The notes below the pieces were generated by a model. The model was not told where the DNA came from. It did not search any database and was given only the letters and a program-made list of their open reading frames with translations. Below are positions 26,923-37,545 of a stretch of 64,000 nt of DNA, one piece after another (position 1 is the first letter of the stretch; each line of letters begins with the position of its first letter). The position numbers were made by a program, and so were the translations under genes. Source of the stretch: Trichomonas vaginalis G3 (Eukaryota; Parabasalia; Trichomonadida; Trichomonadidae); NCBI RefSeq assembly GCF_026262505.1, contig NC_067204.1, positions 8,713,797 through 8,777,796 on the forward strand. Direction: 5' to 3'.

Positions 26923-29900
26923 TTATGTGTCATAATAGAACCCACTCGTACCAAGCTTTACTTTCTTCCTGACTGAGTTTTTAACTCTTCTTTTTCCTTC
27001 ATTGCCACTACTTTCACTAGATGAAGTTACTTCTTCACTACTTTCACTTTGTTCTACTCTTCTTCTTTGGTGTCGCTTTTGGTAACTTGCCCTCTGCTTC
27101 AAGTCGTTGCATCTTTGCCTCATGTTCACCTAGTATGTTGTAAATTTCCCATGTCCTTTTTGCCTTTGGGCTCTGGTCGCCCATCTCAGGTAACCTATAT
27201 CCTAGAAAGATTTTGTCATAGTTTGTATTTGAGTCTTCGCGTATTGTTTGCATGACTCTTTCCTGAGTTTCCGGTTCAAGCTCTTCAAACAGAGCTTGTC
27301 CATATGGAATAAGCTCGTTTCCAAATATATGTTTTTGTAGCCATTCTGGTTTTCTTTCCATGTTACCAATAATATCTTTTGTGAATGGGAAAGCTTTTAC
27401 CCAATGTTTCAGTCTTGCGTCATTTATTTCTGTAGTTGGTTTTATTTTGTCAACGAACATGTTTTTCAATACTAACATTTCATTTGGTACTGTCCATTTG
27501 AGTTTTCTTAAATATTCATCCATTCTCGGTTCATTGTCTGCAAAGTAAGTTTTTATGACATTTTGCAAACTTTCGTTTGCAAGGTCATGTACAATAGGTT
27601 CTCTTCCTTCTCTCTCCCTAACTTTCTTTCTAAACTCTTCACCAAATATACCATCTCTATGGTTCTGTGTAGTTCTTTGAGATAAATGTTCTAGAACGTC
27701 AGGTGTTATATTTCCATCAGCCATGTTCATTTCATACTGGTTCAAAATATCTGCATCTTTCATATCTTTCAATGGCATTAAAGCCGCGCTGAAAATACCA
27801 GCTATATCTGGTTCACCATTCACTTCCATTGCGTCTACAACTTCTTGGAATTGTGGTTGTAAGTTTATGAACCACCTATCCGGATTAGCTTTATGACCCC
27901 ATCTCATTGTAGTTCCATAGTCTGCAGAAACAAAAGTAGGTTTGTTTCCATATTGGTTAGGTTCTGAATGAACTTTAAACAATGTTTCATTTCTATATGT
28001 TTTGGTGAAATTTAACCTTTTATTTTCACCGAGTTCAGCCAAAGATTGAACGTTATATGGTCGTAAGTAAAAAGGATTGTTGTATTTGCGTACACTTTCT
28101 TTCAGTTCTTCCATTCTATGCTGAATATTTTTCATCTGATGTTGGAGTCTTTTGTATGTCGGCGAACATTTTTCGATATTCTTCTACTATGTCAGCCGAA
28201 TTTTTCTTAGACTCTTGGAAAGATTCCATATTCTCCGCATACTCTTGTTGAGGGTCAAGATTTTTCGGCTGTTCCAAATCTTCATCTAGTTCTGTGAAGT
28301 TAGTTTCCAAAGGAGGGACTTGTTCGTTTCCTTCAGGCTCTTCTAGCTGTTGTTGCTGAACTATTTCTTCCATGTCTGGTTGTATCTGAACTTCTTCCTG
28401 TGGAGTTTCTTGTACCTCATCTGCTGGCATTTCATATATTCCGAGACCGTTTTTAACAAGTTCCCTATTTAAGTCATCCGCATTCATAACCCTTTCTTCT
28501 TTCGTTCCGTCTCTATTTTTTACGCGTTTCATGAAGATAGTTGAATTATCATTTATCTCTGACACCAAATATCTCGGAGTAAATTCAGTCATGTCATTTG
28601 GATGATATGCTATTAAATCATATCCCTTAGCGAGCTTGTATTTTCCAGGTTTGAAATTATATCCCATTTGGTGCTGAACCATAAAGCTAAATAGGTTCGG
28701 GTCAGTATTTCCTTCCTTGAACTTTCTAATAGCTTCTTTATATCTGTCACTAAAGTCAAGAGTATCTGGGTAACCATAATTTTCCTTAAGCATTTTTAAG
28801 AATTCTTGGTTTCCTTGTTCTCTACTTCTTTTATGTCCTTGCTCTGTTTGTGGTTGTTGCTGTGCAGTGTTTTGAACTGTTGGTTGCTGTGCAGTGTTTT
28901 GAACTGTTGGTTGTGGTGCAGTGTTTTGAACTGTTGGTTGTGGTGCAGTGTTTTGAACTGTTGGTTGTTGTGTTGGTTTTGGTGCATGCCTGTGTCTGTG
29001 TCCATGTGACGATGTAAATGTTTTAGGTAGTCCTGGTGCAGGTGCTTCTCTTGGAGGGTTTGGTGGTATATAAGTTCCACTAGCTAGTATATAAGTTCCA
29101 CCAGCTGGTATATAAGTTCCACCAGCTGGCACATATGTTCCATCTGCAGCATAATGTCCTACCTGACTTTTCGTTTTTAAGAAAGCATTTACTAGGTCTG
29201 TTTTGGTCTGTTGTAACTCTTTTTCTTGACTTTCCACAACAGTTGCTCTAACGGCGTCATAGGCACTTTGAACTGCCTGTCTCGTTGCTGCATCTGTTAT
29301 TTTCGTCATATTTTGTGCTACTTCTCTTAACTCTTTGTCGAAACCTTCAGACTTCAGTTTCTTTCCAGATGAGAAGTCGTTCACTAGTTTCACCTTACTA
29401 TGAAGAGCTTCGAAGGCGTTCTTAAAGTCAGCATTCATTAAAGCTTCATTTGAACTGTCTTCATCCGCTTGTATTTTTGTCCTTATTGACCCTATAAGTT
29501 GGGCTGCTTTGGCGTTGGCTTGGGCATCTAACCAGTCATTATTAGCTTTTATATATTCTGCGCTTTTCATTGCCTTTTGCATGGCTGCGTCGTTATTTTT
29601 ACTTTCTTGTGCTAAGTTTTCATACTGTACGGTTTGGTTTTGCAACTGTAAAAGTTTTTCTGCCTTTACATTTGCTTCAACTTCTTTTTATACTCATCGC
29701 TATCCATATATGTCTTCAGGGCTTTTTGTTTTATTTCTTCATCTTTCAGTACTTTATATTGAGTAGTATGGTTTTTCAAATTTATAACATCTTGTTCCAT
29801 TTTTGCTACTTCTGCTGCTTTTTCTGACACTTTTTTCGCATATTCCTCTGTACTTAGTTCTTTCAGTTGTTCTTCTTTCTTCTTTTTCTCTACGTTTAAC

Positions 29901-30283
29901 TCATTGAGTTTCTTTGTGTGTCTGTCATATTCTAGTTTCTTTTCGTTTTCACTTATTTGTTTCTGTATGTCTATGTTTGACTTTTTGACATCTGTTATTT
30001 GATTTTTGAGTGAACTCAAATTCATTTGACTTTGAGGGTTATAAGCTGTTCCGTCTGCAGCTCCACCATAGCCTGCCATTTTCGCTAAAAGTGCCGCTCT
30101 TAAACCTCCACTCTGTGCACCAATAACTCGGCTTAAAAGCATAGGGTTGCTTGACATTTGTTGCAACATAGTGGGGTCATTCATCATTTGTTGTTGCAAC
30201 TGTTGTTGTGGTGTCAGTTTTACTATTGGATGTTTCAATGCTCTCTTCCTCTTACGTATATTCTTACGTAGCTTACGTGGCAT
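26923..30283 (-). pseudogene. Long coiled-coil/low-complexity Maverick gene region
   Basis: From the ATG at 30283 (MPRKLRKNIRKRKRALKHPI, strongly basic) the region encodes Gln-rich and coiled-coil stretches, then tandem repeats (PTVQNTAPQ five times; YIPAGGT three times), a Glu/Gln-rich segment and a globular-looking part (YLRPYNVQSLAELGENKRLN). Maverick 2 carries the same region at 54773-58050. It lies just upstream of the capsid gene and may encode scaffold or core proteins. Whether it was one gene or several is not settled. Two to four breaks. Confidence 0.6.
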
Positions 30284-30494
30284 TTTAAGTGAAGTTAAAA
30301 AGCGGTTTTTGACAGATGTTTATATGACACTTTTTGTTCAGCACAAAAAACTACTCGGTCAAAGTGTTGTCAGTTTTGTAAAATAACCGTCCTATCTCAT
30401 TCTATAAGGGGGAAAGTCTTCTCAAAGTATACTTCCTTGGAACGCCCGTAACTTTTCCTGTAGCGACGATAGACCCTTACTTGTCCGGACAAAG

Positions 30495-30567
30495 TTATAC
30501 TAAACATCTTCAGGGCTAGAGGGCACGAAGTGCCTGGAAGCCCCACTACCTTTTTTTTTATAAAAAT
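30495..30567 (-). repeat. Right terminal inverted repeat of Maverick 1
   Basis: This is the reverse complement of 4341-4413 with a few differences confined mainly to the GC-rich hairpin (GGCACTTCGTGCC here). The interior side begins GTATAACTTTGTCCGGACAA, shared with Maverick 2 near 54554. Confidence 0.88.
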
Positions 30568-30700
30568 TTTAAAAATTAATATTATTTTTTTCTCTTACTA
30601 CTTTTAATGAGTGAAAAAGAGAAAGAGGGGAAAAAAGAGAAAAGAGAAAAGAGAAAGAAAAAAAGGGGGGCGGCGATAATTTTATATTGTTTTGTCTTTC

Positions 30701-30737
30701 GGCCGAATGGCGGCTACTTCGTACCCGCCATTCGGCC
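30701..30737. repeat. GC-rich perfect hairpin
   Basis: GGCCGAATGGCGG and CCGCCATTCGGCC pair perfectly around CTACTTCGTAC. A 13-bp GC-rich stem is striking in this AT-rich DNA. It sits between the Maverick 1 end and the truncated ankyrin-family gene, after a purine-only AG/GA stretch (30608-30672). Confidence 0.8.
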
Positions 30738-30762
30738 CCAAAAATGGCGTATTATTCTATTT

Positions 30763-31596
30763 TTAAACGGTCATGGTGTAAAACCGTCGCATCCCTAATT
30801 CTACACATGTTTCTAAATTTATATCAATTTCATATTCATTCTTCAAAAAAGAAATAAAATCAATATTGTTTGAAATTATTGCATATTTCATGCAATTTTC
30901 ATCTGGATCTTGTTCTTTCAAGCATTCATTAATAATTTCCAGGTTTCCTCCTAAAAATGATAATTGAAGACATTCAGGGGTTATTTCTGATTTGAATTTT
31001 GTTCTTAACAACTTAAAACAACCAGCTGATCCATGATAGCAACATAATTCAAGAAGTGATAATCCATGTTCTGATTCCGGATAGAATTTATTTTTGAGAG
31101 TTTGATCTTTATCAAATAATTCATCTTCAATGAATTTAACAAATGAATCTTTGTCATCGTCCATAATTGATCTGTACATTGTATTCTTTTCATGGATATC
31201 CAATGAAAAAATTTCATTTTCATATTTTTCAAAAATTTTCTGGTGATATTCATCAATTGGTAATTTGTATTCTTTATGAAAGAAATACTCCAAAGCATCT
31301 TGATGGTAAAAATATGGTTTTATTTGAAATTCTTCATAGATCATTTTGATAATTGTCCAATATGATTTTAAATATCGGTTATTGTATCTATAAGCTGTAA
31401 AAATCAAATCATATATTCTTTCTGGGGAAAATATCTTCGTATCAAGTAGATTCGTTTTAATCATTTGGTAAATTTTTTGAATTTCGTCATTTTTTGTCGT
31501 TTTGATTCGCATAAATGATGATAGAGTTTCCTGATAATCTGCATATCTAGTGATAAGCTCATTATATAAATAATGAGAATCATCAACCTCTGCCAT
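30763..31596 (-). pseudogene. DUF3447 (ankyrin-family) protein, truncated
   Basis: The 277 residues from MAEVDDSHYLYNELITRY align with the intact gene at 40036-41367: IYQMIKTNLLDTK, TMYRSIMDDDKDSFVKF, LSLLELCCYHGSAGCFKLLR, LSFLGGNLEIINECL, and AIISNNIDFISFLKNEYEI (DUF3447). It ends before the ankyrin repeats that should follow, next to foreign-looking DNA and Maverick 1. The 5' side is cut by a TTAA transposon whose flank ends on the A of the start codon. DUF3447-ankyrin proteins are a large T. vaginalis family of unknown function. Probably a dead remnant. Confidence 0.8.
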
Positions 31597-31599
31597 TAA

Positions 31600-32691
31600 G
31601 GGTCCACTGTAAGGCCAAATAAGGCCCATCGTCGTCCCAAAAATATTGCTCGAGATGGTGTTTTACTAAGGCCCAAAACTTAAAAAAACTCAAAAAAATT
31701 AACTTTCCTCTTTTGAGATCCTTATCAGATATGCATCAATTTGATGCAGTATCGCAGTTCGAATCTGATTTTTTAATGTAGATATACTCTAACATTCTTG
31801 AAAAAATGCAAAATAATATTAATTAAGCTTTTCATTTCTGTATCATACACGAAACAAAATCATTTATTATACTAAAATTTATCAAAGTTTGAATAATGAA
31901 AAAAATAATATCTAAATTTTTACATTGAGTCGGCTATTGATATGGTCAATATTAAATCGTTTAAAAATGGGCATTGGCCAGAATAATACCCACTAAAATA
32001 CACTTTTTTTAAATGTTATCAATTTGTTATGGTATATCTTTATGATAATGAATAAAATGCTTATCCTTCATAAGTAAATACATAATTTATGCTTAAACAC
32101 AAAAAATAACACGAAAATTTTTGGCCAACATATCAAAACTAAGGATAATGTTTTGAATATATAAGCAATAATACTTTGTCTAGAGAATTAAATTTGTGCT
32201 ATCTAATTGTCAATTCTTTGAATTTTTTTTTAATGCAAGATATCCCGGCATTGGCCTCAATGAATATAAACTACATGCATCATAATATTAGTTTGTAATA
32301 GCATAAAAGCGAAATTCCTAATTTCTTCTCAAATAAATTCCTAAAAAAACATCGGAATTAATGATTGGAAATAGGTCAAAAAAATTCCTAATATAAAACT
32401 TATACTTAAGATAAAATCAAAATTCGAAAATATCTATTTTTCAAAACACGCATCCAAAAGCGAAAAAATTCGAAAAAATCATGTCCTTATAAAACTCGCC
32501 GATTTTGCAATTTTTATCCGATTTGAAGTGATAGAATATATTACCATCTTACAAAAACATATACTTCATTATTCCATTCACAAAATATTAATCAGAACAC
32601 TAGGAAAAGTGGATTTTCGAAAAAAGACGATAACGATTATTTGCAAATCGCCTCTCAATTTTGAGAGACTTTCAATTTTTACAGTGGACCC
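31600..32691. mobile_element. TTAA-flanked DNA transposon, non-autonomous
   Basis: GGGTCCACTGTAA at 31600 is mirrored by TTACAGTGGACCC ending 32691, and TTAA flanks both sides (31596-31599, 32692-32695). The 1.09-kb interior is AT-rich with no gene. TTAA target use points to piggyBac- or Kolobok-type transposases supplied in trans. A similar end (TACAGTGCACCCTTAA) stands alone at 39379-39394. Confidence 0.75.
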
Positions 32692-32941
32692 TTAAAAATT
32701 TTAAAAAGTCGTTTTCAAACGATGAGAAGAACAAATGAAAGAATTCATAATTCTACCTCATTTAAGAGAACAATGTAAATCAGTAGCTAGATATACATCA
32801 TAAGTAAATTGAGCAGGAAATTGAGGGTAAAATAATCGCACTAATAGGATTTTCCCCCACTATCAGTTTTTTTGGTCCTTGTAGTTATGAAATTTAGATT
32901 GACGTTAAACTTGTTTTCATGTGGTCTATAGATCAGAAGCT

Positions 32942-32996
32942 CAATGCTTATGCAATCTATATTCTATTGTATAGTATCTAGGTTGCATAAGCATTG
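32942..32996. repeat. 14-bp inverted repeat
   Basis: CAATGCTTATGCAA (32942-32955) and TTGCATAAGCATTG (32983-32996) flank 27 bases. It is a lone foldback in intergenic DNA, possibly a MITE remnant. Confidence 0.6.
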
Positions 32997-33223
32997 CAAA
33001 CTACGTAGTAACTCAAATATTTGTTCTTCCTAGATCTCTCATTCAATGTTATATAATGCATCCTTCCGAAAATATGAATAATACTCTTAATAAAGGATAC
33101 GTTTTCATGAATTCTATCGCATATATTTATTGCGAATTTGAAAAAAAATATAAATTACAATTTTATGTTTGCTTACAATATCTTTTATAGTTATTGTTAT
33201 TATTGGATTCAAACAAGTTTAAT

Positions 33224-33946
33224 TTACATTAAAATAAAAATATAAAATATATCTTTGGAGAACAATGAGAAATAACAAGTTTGGCAGGTTTTAAGTGCTT
33301 TTGCAGAGTAAACATATGATATATTAGATTTTTTGAATGTTGTAGAAGTAAATGATTCTGAACCTATAGAAGGAGCGGCTTGGCGATCGTATCGATATAT
33401 AACAACTTCTTCTAAAACATCACCATTACCATAACAAAACTGTGAGCTCAAATCAACAACTGAATCTGGGATATAAATTCGTTTAAGATAGGCAGCACGG
33501 TTAAAAGCGCCAAAGTATAGAGATTTTACCGTGTTAGGAATCATATACGATGAAGCAATTTTGCGTAAGGGAAATTGATATAAAATTTTCATATCTTTTG
33601 AGAATAAAACCCCATCAACAGAACAAAAATTAGGATTACCCGGGTCTACATCAATATATTCGATTGGCCCATTATCAAATGGATTTGATGGATTCAAATT
33701 CTTAATTCCTTTTGGAAGATATAAATATTTTAAAAAATTTGAAAACGTAAAGCCTGCATCTCCGATGGACTCCAGACTATCTGGAAGAGAGATATTAATT
33801 AAATTAGGAAATCCAGTGAAAGCTGATCCGGGAAGATCCGTAAATCCTTCTCTAACAATAATATACTTAACTGCGTTTTTATTCGTCCCCGGTGGAATAG
33901 ATATACTTGTTGTACCTGTGAAATTAATTTCGAGAGTATCACTCAA
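33224..33946 (-). pseudogene. BspA-like leucine-rich repeat protein
   Basis: About 240 codons encode LRR_5/BspA-type repeats: VKYIIVREGFTDLPGSAFTG, NLINISLPDSLESIGDAGF, LKYLYLPKGIKNL, VDGVLFSKDMKILYQFPL, LKRIYIPDSVVDL. BspA-like proteins form a very large surface or secreted family in T. vaginalis. The frame opens at TTG where relatives would have a Met (SDTLEINFTG follows), and a stop lies three codons earlier. So either the start codon was lost or the gene is 5' truncated. No signal peptide and no C-terminal transmembrane segment are seen. Much shorter than most family members. Confidence 0.75.
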
Positions 33947-34009
33947 TAGTTATTCAACAACAAGTTTTTTTTTCATTATTTTTTACGGGCGTGTTAACAT
34001 ATTACTTAA

Positions 34010-34129
34010 GGGCGCACTTACGCCCCTATGACAGGGCGTTCAATTCAGATGTTTAAGGTTAAATTTCAATCACGCTTCACGCCAGTTGTCAAAAATTTGA
34101 AACAAAGTCAGATGGGCGTAAGTGCAGCC
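34010..34129. mobile_element. 120-bp MITE with TTAA target duplication
   Basis: GGGCGCACTTACGCCC at 34010-34025 and GGGCGTAAGTGCAGCC at 34114-34129 are inverted with two mismatches. TTAA stands directly outside both (34006-34009 and 34130-34133). It carries no gene. It lies between the BspA-like gene and a repeat-peptide remnant. Confidence 0.8.
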
Positions 34130-34133
34130 TTAA

Positions 34134-34410
34134 ATGCAAAAGAAATTTTTTCATTAATCCAATAGTGTGCTTTATTTATGAAAGGATTTTCATTTCCATT
34201 GAGCCAATCACGTGCTATATTAATTTGAGGAGTTACATGAAAATTGTACCAATTGTATACTTTATTAATGAAATGGGTTGCTTTTTTTTCTCCGCCCAAT
34301 TAGTTACTTTATTATATATTGAAGATGTTTTCTCATTAAGCCAATTGCGTGCTTTATTAAATAAAGAAGAAACTTTCTCATTGAAATCAATAATTTGTGG
34401 ACCTCCAAAA
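34134..34410 (-). pseudogene. Remnant with NKAxxWLNEK peptide repeats
   Basis: On the minus strand, short units such as FNKARNWLNEK, YNKVTNWAEKK, INIARDWLNGNEN and INKAHYWINEK recur every 20 residues or so, in two adjoining frames. The regular Trp/Asn spacing suggests an amphipathic helical repeat protein now decayed and cut by the MITE. No family is recognised. Confidence 0.35.
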
Positions 34411-34526
34411 GTGAATGAGAATTACAACTTTTTGTATGCAAATAATACTTTTCCAACACAACAAATAAATAAAATAAGAACATACAAACAATTTATTATA
34501 AATACAAAATAATCTGAATAAATACA

Positions 34527-36336
34527 TCATTGCTTTGACTTAATATAAGCTTCTATGGTTTCTCTAACATTATTATTTTCTATTGTCCTCAACATAGTAG
34601 CAATTGATTGCCCGAAAATATCTTTCACATCTATATCTATTTCCTTTCTCTCAAGTAGCATTTTCAATATGTCGTTATGGCCTTGGTTTACGCATTCGAA
34701 AATAGGAGTTTGTCCCATTTCATTTTTGCAATTCACATCAACGTCATCTCTTTCCAAGAAGTATTTAACCACATCATTCAGTCCTTTTGCACAACTTACA
34801 TGCAATGCTGACATTCCGATATTATTTTTATCATTTGGATCTAATAAATTCCTTTATATGAATATATTAACAACATTCATGTGATAATTGCTTAAAGCAA
34901 GCATCATTGGTGTTTCTCTTAAAAGTGTCTTCAAATGGACATCAACGTCAGGAAATTCCAACAATTCTCGAACGCATTCAGTGTTTCCATGGAAGCATGC
35001 ATGATGTAAAGGTGTCCATCTTTCAATATCAAATGCATTCGCATATGCACCCGCTTCACGTAATAATTTAATTATCCTTGAATCTCTCAAACAGACATAA
35101 ACAAATTTGAAGAGCTGTTTGTTTATGTCTGTTTGATATCGACAAATTGATTTTACTGTTTGTTACTAATATTTTTACAGTCTCATACGATCCGAAACAT
35201 GCTGCAAGCATCAAAGCTGTCAATGTATCATTCCCTCTTGCATTTATATCTGCTCCAAGACTAAGAACTAATGACATTGCGTGGAAATTGTTTGCAATAG
35301 CACATGTGTGAACAACTGAATATAAAGTAGATGCAGCTGATAATACATTAATCTTTCGTGTATTTAAAAGCCACTCAAAAACAGCATCATAATAAAAAAG
35401 TGATGCAATTTGTAAAGTGTTTGTTTCATCAAATCTTCTTTGTTCGATTAAATGAATGATTTCAACGTTTCCTCCAACAATTGCGAAATGTTCCGGGTAG
35501 AAGTTATCATCATCGCAGATGTTCAAATCGGCATTGTTGAGCAAAAGGAACTTAAAGCATTTGATTGATCCGTATGCAGCAGCGTAAGAAATCAAAGGAG
35601 GATTTGCATGGCAAAAGAAACAGTGTTCAAAGAAGTTATTGGAAATACGCATGTTCAAATCAAAGTTGGACATCATTGAGAGATCTTGCAATCTGTTCAT
35701 ATCATCATTCTTGCAGCATAAGGCGAACTCATTATGTTGACATCCGGCTTTTATAAAAGATTTGAGTAATGCGTAGTCATCGGCAACTAAATTATCCATG
35801 TTAAGCTCTAGAAATAAGGAATTTCCTATTAAAGATGTCCCTTGAACGTTGGCTGTTAAGAAATTTGCTAAAAACTTCTGACATTGGGCATCCCTGATTT
35901 CAGGAAGAAAAAATAAGGCCATAATTAATGAGTATCGTGATCGTAGTTGGAAGTTTTTGAGGACCCTTACTTTGATATCTTCGATATCAAACGTTCCAAG
36001 TTCAATACACATTCGTAAGACTGCAAATATCGGTATTTTATGATAGATAAAATCTAAAAGTACTGGTTTCATAAAGACCTTGTCAAGGAGTTCACTGGCA
36101 AATTCGCTCTTATATTGATACTTTTGAGATCCGCATGCAAGGAAGTGAATGAAATGAGCATATGCATTCAATGATTTAATACGGCCTGGCAAACGTGGAA
36201 CAAGCTTATTGCAGATTATTGGAATTTTTTCTTTCTGAGTAAAGTAAATTGTTTGTGCGAAACGACCGAGTGTATCACTAACATTCTCGTCTTTTAGGTC
36301 AAGCAAGATTTTATCAAGTGCAAAATCATTATCCAT
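34527..36336 (-). pseudogene. Ankyrin-repeat protein, disrupted
   Basis: A 422-codon frame from 36336 (MDNDFALDKILLDLKDENVS) holds a helical N-terminus and ankyrin units (NPPLISYAAAYGSIKCFKFL, LTALMLAACFGSYETVKILV). The ankyrin series goes on in the next frame from about 35095 (RWTPLHHACFHGNTECVREL), and after an in-frame TAA near 34850 with MSALHVSCAKGLNDVVKYFL. So there is one frameshift near 35090 and one stop. Either this is a recent pseudogene or the first 422 residues still make a shortened protein. The role is unknown; ankyrin proteins bind partners. Confidence 0.75.
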
Positions 36337-37545
36337 ATTAATTTGCTCTCAAATTAAAAAAGTGCTATTAATTTCAAGGTACGTTTGTTCGGTTGATTTT
36401 GTTATTATTATGCCATACAGATATTCCGGAAAATCAGAAATTGAAAAAGAAACGGTCAACAGTTCAATTTTTGAATGAGGTTTTCTATTGAAAGTTGAAA
36501 TAAGAGATGATATAATTTTTAAGAATGTATTTTTACGATAAATTAATTAAAATTTCGAATTCATTAAAAATCGAACTAATTTCTGAATTAAAATCAATAT
36601 AGATACGCATAATATCTTCCTATTAGAGCAACACAATGCCATATGCAAAGATGAATTGCAATTATATTCATATTATAACTCAAATTTATAAATTTCGGAG
36701 TATAGTGTAAAGATATATTATCTATAGTACGAAACTATCTGCGTGTTTAGTAAATCAATGACAAATGTTCAGTAAATATTGATCCATAAAGAAAATCTTT
36801 GAACAATACTTCAAAATTGGTCATATTTGTAAGATTCAAAAGGGGAAATGATTTACCATATAATTGAAGATCATTATTTTGATTTATAGTATAACTATTG
36901 GTTGGAATAAATTTTGATTGTTCGTTTTCTTCTTTAATTTTTTAATTGAAAAAGATATTTAGTATCTAAATGTGTATGAAAATATTATCCATATAATTAA
37001 AGTTAGTTAAATCTTATTTTGAGGATTTTTTGAAATTTCGCCAGGGACTAAATAAAAAATAAGAGACTTTGCCTCTAATTATATAATTAGAATGAATCGG
37101 GTCTTAAATATTTCCGCTTAAAAAGGTAATGCTTTGATTAATTCCAGATATTCAACAAAACCATGTTTTTAAATGGTAATCAATGGGTAATTTCCATATG
37201 ATATTAATTATATTTGTGTATGTTATAGGAATGGCCCGATTTAAATGCCTGTAAGAGCCATTTAGCGTACAAAAATGAAGTGTAAAAATTAGTTTTGCCA
37301 GTTTTATGAAACTCTTATTAGAAGGATTTGCTTGTTCTGGGGATATTATAAAATAATACATTCCAAATAATCTAATCTTATGAATTTTTTTAAAGAAAAA
37401 CTGAATTGAAAGCTCCGAACGAAATGTGACATTCCGATCACTCAGTAGCCTCTCAAAATCGAGAACTCTTTCAAAAAGATTAAACAATTGACCAGTTGGG
37501 CATTCAATTTTCTACTATTGAGAAGGTTCCGAAATCAAAATATCA
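36337..37545. other. AT-rich intergenic region
   Basis: About 1.2 kb with no supported gene. A 111-codon minus-strand frame at 37152-37487 has no recognised domain and no initiator, and it lies directly upstream of the aminotransferase. No clear TCATTT initiator is seen before 37546; the nearest TCA is in GCATTCAATTTTC at 37500-37512. Confidence 0.5.

Larger units (their letters stand above)
4341..30567. mobile_element. Maverick/Polinton 1, nearly full length
   Basis: This is a fossil of a virus-like DNA element about 26.2 kb long, bounded by matching inverted ends. It contains the family's hallmark parts: retrovirus-type integrase, protein-primed DNA polymerase B, packaging ATPase, capsid gene, plus SF3 helicase, adenine methylase, tail-fibre-like and KilA-N-like genes. 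I did not recognise the usual cysteine protease. Several genes look whole, and about a dozen or more breaks are spread over the others. A mariner has jumped into it at 25379-26677. High similarity to Maverick 2 in the shared 3 kb suggests a fairly recent expansion, younger than most host pseudogenes. A 6-bp target duplication could not be settled because the ends sit in AT-rich sequence that is itself inverted. Confidence 0.9.

Noticed and set aside
28796-29080. His/Gln-rich frame within the long coiled-coil region
   Set aside because: Out-of-frame reading of the PTVQN tandem repeat.
37152-37487. 111-codon minus-strand frame upstream of the aminotransferase
   Set aside because: No domain, no initiator, AT-rich composition; could be a remnant but cannot be supported.
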